64,000 nucleotides of DNA from Agrobacterium cavarae (GTDB taxonomy: Bacteria > Pseudomonadota > Alphaproteobacteria > Rhizobiales > Rhizobiaceae): contig NZ_SISF01000023.1 of the NCBI RefSeq assembly GCF_004310285.1, positions 1-64,000 on the forward strand. The letters are read 5' to 3'. The first letter of the stretch is position 1. Each line of letters starts with the position of its first letter. The notes beneath the pieces were generated by a model. That model did not search any database, was not told where the DNA came from, and was given only the letters and a program-made list of their open reading frames with translations. The position numbers and the translations under genes are program-made. Shown here in pieces: positions 17,919 through 28,390 of this stretch.

Positions 17919-18851
17919 ATGTCCAAACCACGCAAACCCAAGGGTCGCCCGGTTTCCGGCTGGCTCATCCTCGACAAGCCGTTCGATTTCGGCTCCACCG
18001 AGGCCGTCTCCAAGATCAAATGGCTTTTTAACGCGCAGAAGGCTGGCCACGCCGGTACGCTCGACCCGCTCGCCTCGGGCATGCTGCCGATTGCGCTCGG
18101 CGACGCCACCAAGACCGTCCCTTATGTCATGGATGGCCGCAAGATCTATGAGTTCACCGTCAGCTGGGGTGAGGAGCGCACCACCGACGATATGGAAGGC
18201 GAGGTTCTCAACGCCTCCGACAACCGTCCAAGCGAGCAGGATATTCGCGATCTGCTGCCGAAATATACCGGCACGATCCTGCAGACGCCGCCACAGTTCT
18301 CCGCCATCAAGATTGCCGGCGAGCGCGCCTATGATCTGGCTCGCGAGGGCGAAGTTGTTGAAATTCCGGCACGTGAGGTTGAGGTTCATCGCCTGACATT
18401 GCTGGCCTGCCCGGATGAGAACACCGCACATTTCGAAGTGGAATGCGGCAAGGGCACCTATGTTCGTGCGCTGGCGCGCGACATGGGTCGTGATCTTGGC
18501 TGTTATGGCTTCATTTCCGAACTCCGACGCGCCATGGTCGCCCCCTTCGCGGAAGATGCGATGGTGCCTCTGGAAAAGCTCACTGAACTGGAAACGATCG
18601 AAGACCGCGACGAGCGCCTTGCGGCGCTTGACGCTTATCTCATCGATACGTCCGAAGCACTTTCGTCACTGCCGCATCTCATCATCAATGATGACCAGGC
18701 ACACCGCCTGAAGATGGGTAACCCCATCCTGCTACGCGGGCGCGATGCCCCGACACAGGAATCGGAAGCCTACGCCACCGCGCGCGGCAGGCTGGTGGCG
18801 ATCGGCGAGATCGGCCAGGGCGAATTCCGCCCCAAGCGCGTCTTCGGCTGA
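17919..18851 (+). CDS. truB: tRNA pseudouridine(55) synthase
   Basis: Encodes 310 residues. It makes pseudouridine 55 in the T-loop of tRNAs. The family motif [12 protein letters not shown] carries the catalytic Asp49, and a PUA-like segment closes the protein. It follows rbfA by three bases and ends the rimP-to-truB block, with an intrinsic terminator about 45 bases past its stop. Confidence 0.95.
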   Translation: MSKPRKPKGRPVSGWLILDKPFDFGSTEAVSKIKWLFNAQKAGHAGTLDPLASGMLPIALGDATKTVPYVMDGRKIYEFTVSWGEERTTDDMEGEVLNASDNRPSEQDIRDLLPKYTGTILQTPPQFSAIKIAGERAYDLAREGEVVEIPAREVEVHRLTLLACPDENTAHFEVECGKGTYVRALARDMGRDLGCYGFISELRRAMVAPFAEDAMVPLEKLTELETIEDRDERLAALDAYLIDTSEALSSLPHLIINDDQAHRLKMGNPILLRGRDAPTQESEAYATARGRLVAIGEIGQGEFRPKRVFG

Positions 18852-18896
18852 TAGCACATAGGCTTCACCTTCTCTCTTGAGGAACGCTCAATCATC

Positions 18897-18928
18897 ATGC
18901 CGACGGCCGCGCTGGTCGTCGGCATTTT
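18897..18928 (+). terminator. Intrinsic terminator after truB
   Basis: ATGCCGACG (18897-18905) pairs with CGTCGGCAT (18917-18925) around an 11-base loop and leads into TTTTC. It closes the rimP-truB block. The rest of the gene-free stretch to 19228 holds only repeat copy B and no other recognisable element. Confidence 0.7.
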
Positions 18929-19049
18929 CATGCGGCTGAAACAGGGTGAGCCGCAAGAAATCCCGTAGAATGTCAATCACTTTTCGAAGCACGACGCATC
19001 CTCCACGGACCAGTCATTGTGTGACCAAGCCCATGCCTCTCGTTTCAAT

Positions 19050-19116
19050 CCGCTTTACTTTTTGACTCGACGCATCGTGCTTTCCGAAAATCGATCCCGA
19101 TTTTCGGGCCGATGCG
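19050..19116 (-). repeat. RIME-like palindromic repeat, copy B (inverted)
   Basis: Read on the minus strand, it matches copies A and C through the first palindrome (CGATTTTCGGAAAGCACGAT) and the start of the following segment, but lacks the second GTGCGTCC hairpin. On the plus strand the arms CCGAAAATCG and CGATTTTCGG are separated by four bases and flanked by GCATCG and CGATGC. Confidence 0.78.
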
Positions 19117-19228
19117 GTAAAGCGCGCCGGTCGCAATCGAGCCCGGCACATCTGAGCTGCATAAAACGCGGGTTGCGTCGCGCCTTCAAACGAGATTATC
19201 GTCGGCGTCCTATGACTTGAGGTTATGA

Positions 19229-20128
19229 ATGAAGCGCAGTCGCCTTCCTTTAACAGCGCTCAGAAGTTTTGAAGCAGCGGGGCGGCTCATGAGCTTCACG
19301 CGCGCTGCAGAAGAGTTGTGCATCTCGCAGGCCGCCATCAGCCGTCAGGTGCGGGAGTTGGAAGTGCTGCTTGATCGACCGCTCTTCGATCGGGGTCATC
19401 GCTCCGTCAAGCTGACGCAGGAAGGGGCAAAGTTGCTCGACGTCGTGACGGCTTCCTTCGACGCGATGTCCGATGGCCTTGCAGACGTAGAGCGCGGCAA
19501 AGGCCCCGATACGGTGAACATCAACGCCGAGCCGTCTTTTGCTGCCTGCTTCCTCACCCCGCATCTGTCGGATTTCCAGCGCAGTCATCCTGATATCGAC
19601 GTACGGGTGGAGTCGGAGTCCGGCCTTGCTGAGTTTCGCCACAACGAAGACGTCGTTGCCATCCGCCACGGTCTGACGAAAACGAGCTGGCCCCGATCGG
19701 AGAGCCGGCATTTGATGGATGTCCAGATGACTCCATGCCTCTCGCCGCGACTGCTGGAAGGAAGGGCGTTGCCGCAACGGCCTATCGATCTTCTGGACTT
19801 TCCACTTCTATATGAAGACAGCCGGGACATGTGGCGAAGCTGGTTCGAGCGGACAGGCGTTTCCTCGGACGTGTATCCGCGTGGACCAATCTATACCGAC
19901 GAAGGCATGACGCTTCAGGCCGCCTTGCGCGGGCAGGGCGTGGCACTTCTGGAAGAACGGTTTGCAAGGGAGTATCTGGCCTCCGGGCTTCTCATTCGCC
20001 CCTTTCAGCAGACGCTCCCCTTTGGCGCCTTTTTTATCGTGGTGCGCGGTTTCGAAACCCTGGCGCCAGCCGCCCATGATTTTCTTGAGTGGCTTTCGGA
20101 AAGCGTGCGTTCGCGAGACGCGCATTAA
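19229..20128 (+). CDS. LysR-family transcriptional regulator (GcvA/AmpR-like)
   Basis: Encodes 299 residues. A winged helix-turn-helix covers about residues 4-64 (AAEELCISQAAISRQVRELE as recognition region), followed by a periplasmic-binding-like effector domain from about 92 to 295. The PLTALRSFEAAGRLMSFTRAAEEL opening is typical of the GcvA/AmpR/TrpI group, which usually act on neighbouring genes. Here no adjacent divergent target is present: truB lies upstream on the same strand and rpsO downstream. The gene is bracketed by palindromic repeat copies B and C, consistent with insertion between truB and rpsO. Target and effector are unknown. Confidence 0.9.
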   Translation: MKRSRLPLTALRSFEAAGRLMSFTRAAEELCISQAAISRQVRELEVLLDRPLFDRGHRSVKLTQEGAKLLDVVTASFDAMSDGLADVERGKGPDTVNINAEPSFAACFLTPHLSDFQRSHPDIDVRVESESGLAEFRHNEDVVAIRHGLTKTSWPRSESRHLMDVQMTPCLSPRLLEGRALPQRPIDLLDFPLLYEDSRDMWRSWFERTGVSSDVYPRGPIYTDEGMTLQAALRGQGVALLEERFAREYLASGLLIRPFQQTLPFGAFFIVVRGFETLAPAAHDFLEWLSESVRSRDAH

Positions 20129-20176
20129 AATGGACCGACTGTCCTCACCGACGCGTGGACATGATTTACAGCCTCG

Positions 20177-20271
20177 GCCCGAAAACCGGAATCGATTTTC
20201 GGAAAGCACCATGCGTCGATTCAAAAAGGTCAAGCGGCCTTTGCGCGTCCAATAGGACGCACGGCGCTTTA
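20177..20271 (+). repeat. RIME-like palindromic repeat, copy C
   Basis: This is the most complete copy. It has a first palindrome (CCCGAAAACCGG then ATCGATTTTCGGAAAGCACC), a spacer, then the second hairpin GCGCGTCC-AATA-GGACGCAC and the end GGCGCTTTAG. It aligns with 1-88 over its full length with scattered mismatches. It lies between the LysR gene and rpsO. Confidence 0.8.
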
Positions 20272-20421
20272 GCGCAGATCCCCATCGCCCCTTTCCTTTA
20301 GCCGCCAATTGGTTTATAGGCAGCGCCAGCTAGGCATTGCCTTTGCTATTGAATGGCCAGCGCTGGACGACATCCCGGCCCTTGGCGACCGATTTTTCCT
20401 TAAAATAGAAAGGATTTTACG

Positions 20422-20691
20422 ATGTCGATTACTGCAGAGCGCAAAGCCGCCCTCATCAAGGAATATGCAACGAAGGAAGGCGACACCGGTTCGCCTGAAG
20501 TTCAGGTCGCAATCCTGACCGAGCGGATCAACAACCTGACCGAACACTTCAAGGGCCACAAGAAGGACAACCACTCTCGTCGTGGTCTTCTGACGCTGGT
20601 TTCCAGCCGCCGTTCGCTTCTCGACTATCTGAAGAAGAAGGACGAAGGCCGTTACTCGAAGCTGATCGGTACCTTGGGCATTCGCCGCTAA
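20422..20691 (+). CDS. rpsO: 30S ribosomal protein S15
   Basis: Encodes 89 residues, exactly the usual length. S15 binds 16S rRNA helices 20-22 early in 30S assembly. The motifs [16 protein letters not shown] and [12 protein letters not shown] are diagnostic. The start follows AGAAAGGA. An intrinsic terminator directly after the stop separates it from pnp, giving partial uncoupling of the classic rpsO-pnp pair. The leader contains the perfect palindrome CCAGCGCTGG just upstream, which could take part in S15 autoregulation; that is inference. Confidence 0.97.
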   Translation: MSITAERKAALIKEYATKEGDTGSPEVQVAILTERINNLTEHFKGHKKDNHSRRGLLTLVSSRRSLLDYLKKKDEGRYSKLIGTLGIRR

Positions 20692-20698
20692 CATCTTG

Positions 20699-20735
20699 AC
20701 CGGCGGGTTTCCTTTGAAGGTGCCCGCCGGTTTTT
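20699..20735 (+). terminator. Intrinsic terminator after rpsO
   Basis: ACCGGCGGG (20699-20707) pairs with CCCGCCGGT (20723-20731) and runs into TTTTT. In the rpsO-pnp arrangement such a terminator is usually leaky, allowing read-through into pnp. Confidence 0.85.
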
Positions 20736-20808
20736 CATCCGGCAACCCCGGATAACAAGACGGACCGGATGGGCCGGAACCGTCTGAACCAACCGAAGAC
20801 CTGTCATG

Positions 20809-20876
20809 GGGCAGGATTGCAGGATGCTTGTGCCACCGTCCGTGGCACCAGGAAAAAGCCTCCCGCTGTCTTGCCC
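20809..20876 (+). promoter_or_regulatory. Structured pnp leader, possible RNase III processing hairpin
   Basis: GGGCAGGA (20809-20816) can pair with TCTTGCCC (20869-20876), and the enclosed region holds GTGCCAC-CGTCC-GTGGCAC (20830-20848). It lies between the rpsO terminator and the pnp start. In enterobacteria a comparable leader duplex is cut by RNase III to permit PNPase autoregulation; the parallel here is inferred from position and pairing only. Confidence 0.45.
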
Positions 20877-20934
20877 GTGATGTGTCGCAGCCGCTGCTTC
20901 AATGGTGGAGCCGCGGCGACAAGAAGGACAAGAT

Positions 20935-23079
<2,145 letters not shown>

Positions 23080-23103
23080 GGCGCTGTCGCTTATTCCTAT
23101 CGG

Positions 23104-23131
23104 GGCGCGGGATCTCTCCCGCGCCTTTTTT
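23104..23131 (+). terminator. Intrinsic terminator after pnp
   Basis: GGCGCGGGA (23104-23112), TCTC loop, TCCCGCGCC (23117-23125), then six T residues. One of the strongest terminators in the window. Confidence 0.92.
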
Positions 23132-23252
23132 CTATTTTCAGAGCGGCTCCGTTCCGGTTAGAACGTGAAGCTGCTCCATTGTTGTTGAACACATTGTCCC
23201 GACGCAAAGACGCCTGGCGCTTTTCCGGCACATGTTCTTGAGGATGCTCCCG

Positions 23253-24272
23253 ATGAGCCGTGACGCAGTCAAAACCCTTTTCCATCCCTTCGCTGCCGAT
23301 ATGCTGCCAGCGCCGAAAGCCGGCGAGCGCGTGCTGTTCCTGGGCGCGGAGGCAGGTGCACCTCGCCTGGAGGGTTTCGAGGCTGAGATCGTCGCGGTTC
23401 AGAACCTGCGGCCGCTCTATCGTGCGCTGCAGGCGCATGGTTCCGAGGTCACGCCGGAAATCTCCGGCGAGGATTACGACGCCGCCATGATCCTGTGCGG
23501 CAAGCACCGCGGCGAAAACGAAAACCGCATGGCGGAAGCCTTGAAGCGGGTCAAGGCGGGCGGACTGATCCTGGCTGCTGGCGCCAAGGAGGACGGCATC
23601 GTCACCCTGCGCAAGACGCTCGCCAAGCTTGGTATCGAAGCTGAATCCACCCCGAAATACCACGGCGTCGCAATCTGGTTTGCACGGCCTGATGATGTCT
23701 CTGCCACCGTCGCCAAGCTGGAGCAGAAGCCGGTCACTATCGATAACCGCTTCACCGCCATGCCCGGCATGTTTTCCCATGACCGCGTGGATGACGGTTC
23801 CGAACTGCTCGTCTCGCGCATGCCGACGGACTTTGATGGCAATGCGGCAGACTTCGGCGCCGGATGGGGCTATCTCTCCGTCATGCTGGCGGAGAAGTCG
23901 CCGCGCACGGCGCGCATCGATCTTTTCGAGGCCGACTACAACGCGCTGGAATTTGCCAAGACCAATCTTCTGGAAAACTGCCCGCGACTGACCGCACGCT
24001 TCTTCTGGCAGGATCTGGCCGCCGAGCCGCCAAAGGAAAAATACGATCTGATCATCATGAACCCGCCATTCCATGCGGGTGGCCAGGCCGCCGAACCGGC
24101 TCTCGGTCAGGCGATGATCAAGGCGGCAGCGACAGCATTGCGCAGCGGCGGCAAGCTGCTGATGGTTGCCAATCGCGGCCTGCCTTACGAGCCGGTGCTC
24201 GGCAGCGAGTTCCGCAAGAGTGAGGAAGTCTGCCGCAACGCGCGCTTCAAGATCCTCAGCGCCCAGAAGTAA
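23253..24272 (+). CDS. Class I SAM-dependent rRNA guanine-N2 methyltransferase (RsmC-like)
   Basis: Encodes about 339 residues. It has the two-domain layout of RsmC/RlmG enzymes. An N-terminal degenerate methyltransferase-like half (about 1-165) is followed by a catalytic half with the SAM motif DFGAGWGYLSVML near residue 205 and the NPPF catalytic tetrad (IIMNPPFHAGG, near 270). Such enzymes make m2G in rRNA; the exact guanosine is not shown by sequence. Of three in-frame ATGs (23232, 23244, 23253) I chose the last because GAGG lies at suitable distance. Confidence 0.85.
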   Translation: MSRDAVKTLFHPFAADMLPAPKAGERVLFLGAEAGAPRLEGFEAEIVAVQNLRPLYRALQAHGSEVTPEISGEDYDAAMILCGKHRGENENRMAEALKRVKAGGLILAAGAKEDGIVTLRKTLAKLGIEAESTPKYHGVAIWFARPDDVSATVAKLEQKPVTIDNRFTAMPGMFSHDRVDDGSELLVSRMPTDFDGNAADFGAGWGYLSVMLAEKSPRTARIDLFEADYNALEFAKTNLLENCPRLTARFFWQDLAAEPPKEKYDLIIMNPPFHAGGQAAEPALGQAMIKAAATALRSGGKLLMVANRGLPYEPVLGSEFRKSEEVCRNARFKILSAQK

Positions 24273-24279
24273 TCAAGCG

Positions 24280-24311
24280 TAAGAAAGAGGCTGCGGTTCA
24301 TCTGCAGCCTC
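24280..24311 (-). terminator. Intrinsic terminator of the AEC transporter gene
   Basis: GAGGCTGC (24287-24294) and GCAGCCTC (24304-24311) form an 8-bp stem; on the minus strand it is followed by TTTCTTA. It sits between two convergent genes and overlaps the end of the minus-strand stop codon. Confidence 0.7.
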
Positions 24312-25254
24312 AGCTCAGCAGCCAGGCCCAGAGCGATACCGTCAGGACGCCGAACAGCGTCGATATGCTGATGGTCGAGGCGGCGATGCTGTGTCCGATC
24401 CCGAAGCGGTTGGCGAGCAGCCAGGAATTGATGCCCGTCGGGACGCAGGATGTCAGTACCAATGCCGATGTCCAGGCGGGGTTGAGACCCAGCAGGTGCG
24501 CCGTCGCCCAGACGCAGGCCGGTAGAAGCAAGAGTTTGAATGCGGTGACGGTCGCAGCGATGTGCAGGTTTCCGCGCACCGGATATTTGGTCAGCGCCAT
24601 CCCCAATGAGATCAAGGCCGCAGGTCCCGCCATGGCGGCGACCTGATCGATCACCGTTGTGAAGACGACGGGCATCGGCGCGCCGATCATGTTGAAGCAG
24701 AGCCCGAGAATGAGGGCGATCACCAACGGATTGGTCGCCAGATTGCGGCCCACCTGTCTCAATACGGTCAGGGTGCCTCTTCTTTCTCCGCCCACCACCT
24801 TATGCGTTGCATTTTCCATCAGAATGGTTCCGGCAATCATCATGATGGGAAGATGGATGGCGAGCAGAATGGAAATCGCCACGATCCCGTCATTGCCGAC
24901 GGAGCGGCTGACGAGTGGCAGGCCGATGAAGATGTTATTGGCGAAGGCCGATGAGATGCCGGCAATGACGCTGACGCGAAGATCCTGCTTGAAGAAATAG
25001 GTCGTCACCATCTGACCCGCAGCCCAGGTGATCGCGACACCGGTAAAGTATGTGATCCAGAGCTTGAACGGCGAAGCGCCGTGAAAATCAGCTTCCGCCA
25101 GCGTACGAAAGATCAACGTCGGTACGGCAATCTTGAAGACGAAGTCGCTCAACACGTCGCTCGCGTCGGCCTTGAACAGCCTCGCCTTCACCGTCAGCCA
25201 ACCGATCAGAATGAGCAGAAAGATCGGGGCGACATTGACGGCGACAGCATACAT
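24310..25254 (-). CDS. AEC-family (auxin efflux carrier-like) transporter
   Basis: Encodes 314 residues with about ten hydrophobic segments through the whole chain. The opening APIFLLILIGWLTVKARLF and the later GINSWLLANRFG region with conserved Asn/Pro-type breaks fit the AEC/YfdV family. Bacterial members carry small organic acids such as malonate or malate, or unknown substrates; the auxin name comes from plant relatives. It is convergent with the methyltransferase gene and divergent from the PfkB kinase gene, with no operon partner. Confidence 0.88.
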   Translation of the reverse strand: MYAVAVNVAPIFLLILIGWLTVKARLFKADASDVLSDFVFKIAVPTLIFRTLAEADFHGASPFKLWITYFTGVAITWAAGQMVTTYFFKQDLRVSVIAGISSAFANNIFIGLPLVSRSVGNDGIVAISILLAIHLPIMMIAGTILMENATHKVVGGERRGTLTVLRQVGRNLATNPLVIALILGLCFNMIGAPMPVVFTTVIDQVAAMAGPAALISLGMALTKYPVRGNLHIAATVTAFKLLLLPACVWATAHLLGLNPAWTSALVLTSCVPTGINSWLLANRFGIGHSIAASTISISTLFGVLTVSLWAWLLS

Positions 25255-25593
25255 GGAGACGGGCTTTCACGGCGTTCTGCGGAAGAACTACCCTGTATAG
25301 GAAAGGCCAATGGTCTCAAACCATTTTCTATAGGGAGCCGGAACAGGAGCCGTCTCCCAGAAACAGAAAAAGAGGGGATCGTCCCCGCTTCAGCCTGTGG
25401 TCCCCGTCAGTACATCCGTGCCGGGAACGACTGATGATCTAGCAGCGCTTCATGACAGGCAAATGACGCCAAAGATCAGTCTGCCGAAGGTGCAGGCAGG
25501 CGAAGTCGCCTTTTCTCTTTTCTTGTCGGCAGAAATCTTTAAGACCGAGTTCCGGATAACGCACCGGGTCGGTGCGGCTCGGACAAGAGGCTC
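25255..25593. other. Gene-free divergent intergenic region
   Basis: This 339-base stretch separates the divergent AEC carrier and PfkB kinase genes. It must hold both promoters, but I see no clear -35/-10 pair, repeat, hairpin with T-run or convincing small ORF. Confidence 0.6.
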
Positions 25594-26586
25594 ATGACAA
25601 AATTCGACGTACTGACCGTTGGCAACGCCATCGTGGATATTATTTCGCGCTGCGATGACAGTTTCCTCATCGATAACGCCATCACCAAGGGCGCGATGAA
25701 CCTGATCGATGCGGAGCGCGCGGAACTGCTCTACTCGCTCATGGGTCCGGCCCTGGAAGCGTCCGGCGGAAGTGCAGGCAATACGGCAGCGGGCATTGCC
25801 AATTTTGGCGGACCGGCAGCCTATTTTGGCAAGGTCGCCGAAGATCAGCTCGGCGAGATCTTCCAGCACGATATCCGCGCTCAGGGCGTCCATTTCGAGA
25901 CCCAGCCGCGCGGCACCTTTCCGCCCACCGCCCGCTCTATGATCTTTGTCACCGAAGACGGTGAGCGTTCCATGAATACCTATCTCGGTGCTTGCGTCGA
26001 GCTTGGGCCGGAAGACGTCGAGCCGGAAGTCGTTGCCCAGTCGAAAGTCACCTATTTCGAGGGCTATCTCTGGGATCCGCCGCGCGCCAAGGATGCGATC
26101 CGCGATTGCGCCCGCATCGCCCACGAGAATGGTCGCGAGGTTTCCATGACGCTCTCCGACAGCTTCTGTGTCGGCCGTTACCGCGACGAGTTCCTCGATC
26201 TGATGCGCTCGGGCACTGTCGACATCGTCTTCGCCAACAAGCAGGAAGCGCTGTCGCTCTACGAAACCGAAGACTTCGATCTGGCGCTGACCAGGATCGC
26301 TCAGGACTGCAAGATCGCCGCCGTGACGATGAGCGAAGAAGGTGCAATGATCGTACGCGGCACGGAGCGGGTAAAGGTCGATGCCTATCCGGTTTTCGAT
26401 GTCGTCGACACGACGGGTGCCGGCGATCTCTTCGCCTCCGGCTTCCTCTTCGGCTACACGCAGGGCCGTTCTCTGGAAGATAGCGGCAAGCTCGGCTGCC
26501 TTGCGGCCGCCGCCGTCATTCAGCAGATCGGACCGCGCCCAATGTCGTCGCTAAAGGCGCTGGCTGAGAAGCACGGTCTTCTATAG
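25594..26586 (+). CDS. PfkB-family carbohydrate kinase (adenosine kinase-like)
   Basis: Encodes 330 residues. The PfkB signature 1 (GGSAGNTAAGIANFGG, about 58-73) and the catalytic signature DTTGAGD (272-278) with the base Asp278 are present. Length and the N-terminal VGNAIVDIISRCDD strand resemble alphaproteobacterial proteins annotated as adenosine kinase, which phosphorylate adenosine to AMP. Ribokinase-like activity on a sugar is an alternative. It stands alone, divergent from the AEC carrier. A hairpin without T-run follows the stop. Confidence 0.87.
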   Translation: MTKFDVLTVGNAIVDIISRCDDSFLIDNAITKGAMNLIDAERAELLYSLMGPALEASGGSAGNTAAGIANFGGPAAYFGKVAEDQLGEIFQHDIRAQGVHFETQPRGTFPPTARSMIFVTEDGERSMNTYLGACVELGPEDVEPEVVAQSKVTYFEGYLWDPPRAKDAIRDCARIAHENGREVSMTLSDSFCVGRYRDEFLDLMRSGTVDIVFANKQEALSLYETEDFDLALTRIAQDCKIAAVTMSEEGAMIVRGTERVKVDAYPVFDVVDTTGAGDLFASGFLFGYTQGRSLEDSGKLGCLAAAAVIQQIGPRPMSSLKALAEKHGLL

Positions 26587-26603
26587 GATTGTTTCCGATT
26601 ATC

Positions 26604-26628
26604 CCGTGCGTCCATCAAGGGCGCACGG
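26604..26628. repeat. Hairpin resembling the second module of the RIME-like repeats
   Basis: CCGTGCGTCC (26604-26613), ATCAA loop, GGGCGCACGG (26619-26628), a 10-bp stem with one G-T pair. The sequence GCGTCC-loop-GGGCGCACGG closely matches the GTGCGTCC-AATA-GGACGCACGG hairpin of copies A and C. It lies between convergent genes and may also act as a bidirectional terminator, though no T-run follows. Confidence 0.6.
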
Positions 26629-26645
26629 TCTCTCATTAGTCCTGA

Positions 26646-27182
26646 TTACTTGAAGGCTTCGCCGGGATAGGCGCCCCAGATTTCGCCCTGCGACACCCAG
26701 CCGCCCACCTGACCGGCTTCCGCCTTGCACCAGTCACCATTGCACTCGCCGATCCGGATCTGCACGCCAGGCTCGAGCTTCGCCACGACCGAAGCACTCG
26801 ATTGTGGCTCGCGGCGCATATTGACAAACACTTCCTTGCCCTTGCCGCGCATCCACGGTGCTGCCACCGCAGTTCTTTCACCCGAAAGCAGCGCCTGGTT
26901 TACCCAGCCCTCGGTGCCGTCGGCATCGCGAATCCGGCGCCAGTTTTCATATTCCTGGATGATCTCCACCGGCATGCCGGATTTCATATACATCCAGGAG
27001 ACGGCGTAATCGGTGCTCGGTCCAATGCGCATATTGACGCGCTTGGATTTCAGGCTGACGAAGCGCGGCAGCGGCAGTCCGCTGGCACCCTTTGCGGCGC
27101 CCTGTGCGAAAGCCGGTGTAGCAGCGGCATGAAGAAAACCGAATGACAATGCAATGCAGAGGATGGAGACAAAGCTACGCAT
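26646..27182 (-). CDS. Secreted bacterial SH3-domain protein
   Basis: Encodes 178 residues. A signal peptide spans about residues 1-27 (cleavage after FAQ-like sequence TPAFAQ). Two SH3-like repeats follow: about 40-105 (SKRVNMRIGPSTDYAVSWMYMKSGMPVEI) and 115-172 (VFVNMRREPQSSASVVAKLEPGVQIRIGEC). Bacterial SH3 domains commonly bind peptidoglycan or other wall components in the periplasm. Two Cys residues in the second repeat (GECNGDWC) may form a disulfide. No enzyme domain is present. Role unknown; it is divergent from the hydroxyacid dehydrogenase gene. Confidence 0.85.
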   Translation of the reverse strand: MRSFVSILCIALSFGFLHAAATPAFAQGAAKGASGLPLPRFVSLKSKRVNMRIGPSTDYAVSWMYMKSGMPVEIIQEYENWRRIRDADGTEGWVNQALLSGERTAVAAPWMRGKGKEVFVNMRREPQSSASVVAKLEPGVQIRIGECNGDWCKAEAGQVGGWVSQGEIWGAYPGEAFK

Positions 27183-27362
27183 GTCGTTTGACCGTTTCCG
27201 TGAAACAAGAGAATGACGTTTAAGGGGCCCCCCAGTCCTGCCGCCGAAGACGCAACATGCGAGATTTGTTTGTCTTCGCCGGTGGGTCTGGTAGAAACGC
27301 CCTTGATGAACAAATTATCGCTCTTTCTGGTTAACGACCTCTGAACAAGGTGCCTGCAGACA

Positions 27363-28367
27363 ATGACGAACAAGAAGAGACCGACCGTCTATTTGACCCG
27401 AAAACTGCCGGATCTGGTCGAGACCCGCATGCGCGAACTGTTCGAGGCTGAATTGAATATCGAAGACGCACCCCGCACGGAGGCAGAGCTTCTGGCCGCC
27501 ATGCAGCGCGTCGACGTTCTGGTGCCCACTGTGACCGATCGCATCACCGCGTCGATGATCGAGCAGGCCGGTCCTCAACTGAAATTGATCGCAGGTTTTT
27601 CCAATGGCATCGACCATATCGATGTGGATGCGGCGGCACGCAAGGGCATTACCGTGACCAACACGCCGAACGTGTTGACCGAAGACAGCGCCGACATGAC
27701 GATGGCGCTCGTGCTTGCCGTTCCGCGCCGCCTTGTCGAGGGCACGCGCGTGCTTGCCAATGGCTCGGAAGACTGGCGCGGCTGGTCTCCCACCTGGATG
27801 CTTGGCCGGCGTCTCTCGGGCAAGCGCATCGGCATCGTCGGCATGGGCCGCATCGGGACTGCCGTTGCCCGCCGCGCCAAGGCCTTTGGGCTGTCGATCC
27901 ATTACCACAATCGCAAGCGCGTCAGTCCAGCCACGGAAGCGGAACTCGAGGCGACCTATTGGGACAGCCTCGACCAGATGCTGGCACGCGTCGATATCGT
28001 CTCTGTCAACTGCCCATCGACGCCGGCCACCTATCACCTGATCTCGGCCCGGCGTCTCGCGCTGATGCAGCCGACGAGCTACATCGTCAATACGGCGCGC
28101 GGCGACATCATCGATGAGGCAGCCATGATCGAGTGTCTGCGCCAGGGCAAGATCGCTGGTGCGGGTCTCGATGTGTTCGAGAACGAGCCGGCCGTCAATC
28201 CAAAGCTCATCAAGCTCGCCAAAGAGGGCAGGGTGGTGCTTCTGCCGCATATGAGTTCAGCCACGATCGAAGGCCGCATTGACATGGGTGACAAGGTGAT
28301 CATCAACATTCGCGCCTTTTACGACGGCCACAGACCGCCGAACCGGGTGTTGCCGGGCAGGGCTTAA
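27363..28367 (+). CDS. D-isomer-specific 2-hydroxyacid dehydrogenase (glyoxylate/hydroxypyruvate reductase type)
   Basis: Encodes 334 residues. It is an NAD(P)H-dependent reductase of glyoxylate or hydroxypyruvate by similarity. The Rossmann motif GIVGMGRIGTAVARRAKAFG falls near residue 160, with the family Arg (NTARGDIIDE), Glu (FENEP) and catalytic His (LPHMSSAT) in order. The closest named family is GyaR (D-glycerate dehydrogenase). Its stop lies inside a 15-base tandem duplication that also contains the stop of the convergent gene. Confidence 0.9.
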   Translation: MTNKKRPTVYLTRKLPDLVETRMRELFEAELNIEDAPRTEAELLAAMQRVDVLVPTVTDRITASMIEQAGPQLKLIAGFSNGIDHIDVDAAARKGITVTNTPNVLTEDSADMTMALVLAVPRRLVEGTRVLANGSEDWRGWSPTWMLGRRLSGKRIGIVGMGRIGTAVARRAKAFGLSIHYHNRKRVSPATEAELEATYWDSLDQMLARVDIVSVNCPSTPATYHLISARRLALMQPTSYIVNTARGDIIDEAAMIECLRQGKIAGAGLDVFENEPAVNPKLIKLAKEGRVVLLPHMSSATIEGRIDMGDKVIINIRAFYDGHRPPNRVLPGRA

Positions 28368-28390
28368 CTGGGCAGGGCTTAACTGGGCAG
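28353..28390. repeat. 15-bp tandem duplication across convergent stop codons
   Basis: The unit CYGGGCAGGGCTTAA occurs at 28353-28367 and 28368-28382, with a further 8-base partial copy to 28390. The TAA ending the first copy is the stop of the hydroxyacid dehydrogenase. The TTA at 28379-28381 in the second is the stop of the minus-strand acetyltransferase. Confidence 0.9.

Noticed and set aside
19050..20271. Possible CRISPR-like repeat array
   Set aside because: Copies lie more than 1 kb apart, in opposite orientation, with a gene between them and no spacers. They are palindromic intergenic repeats.
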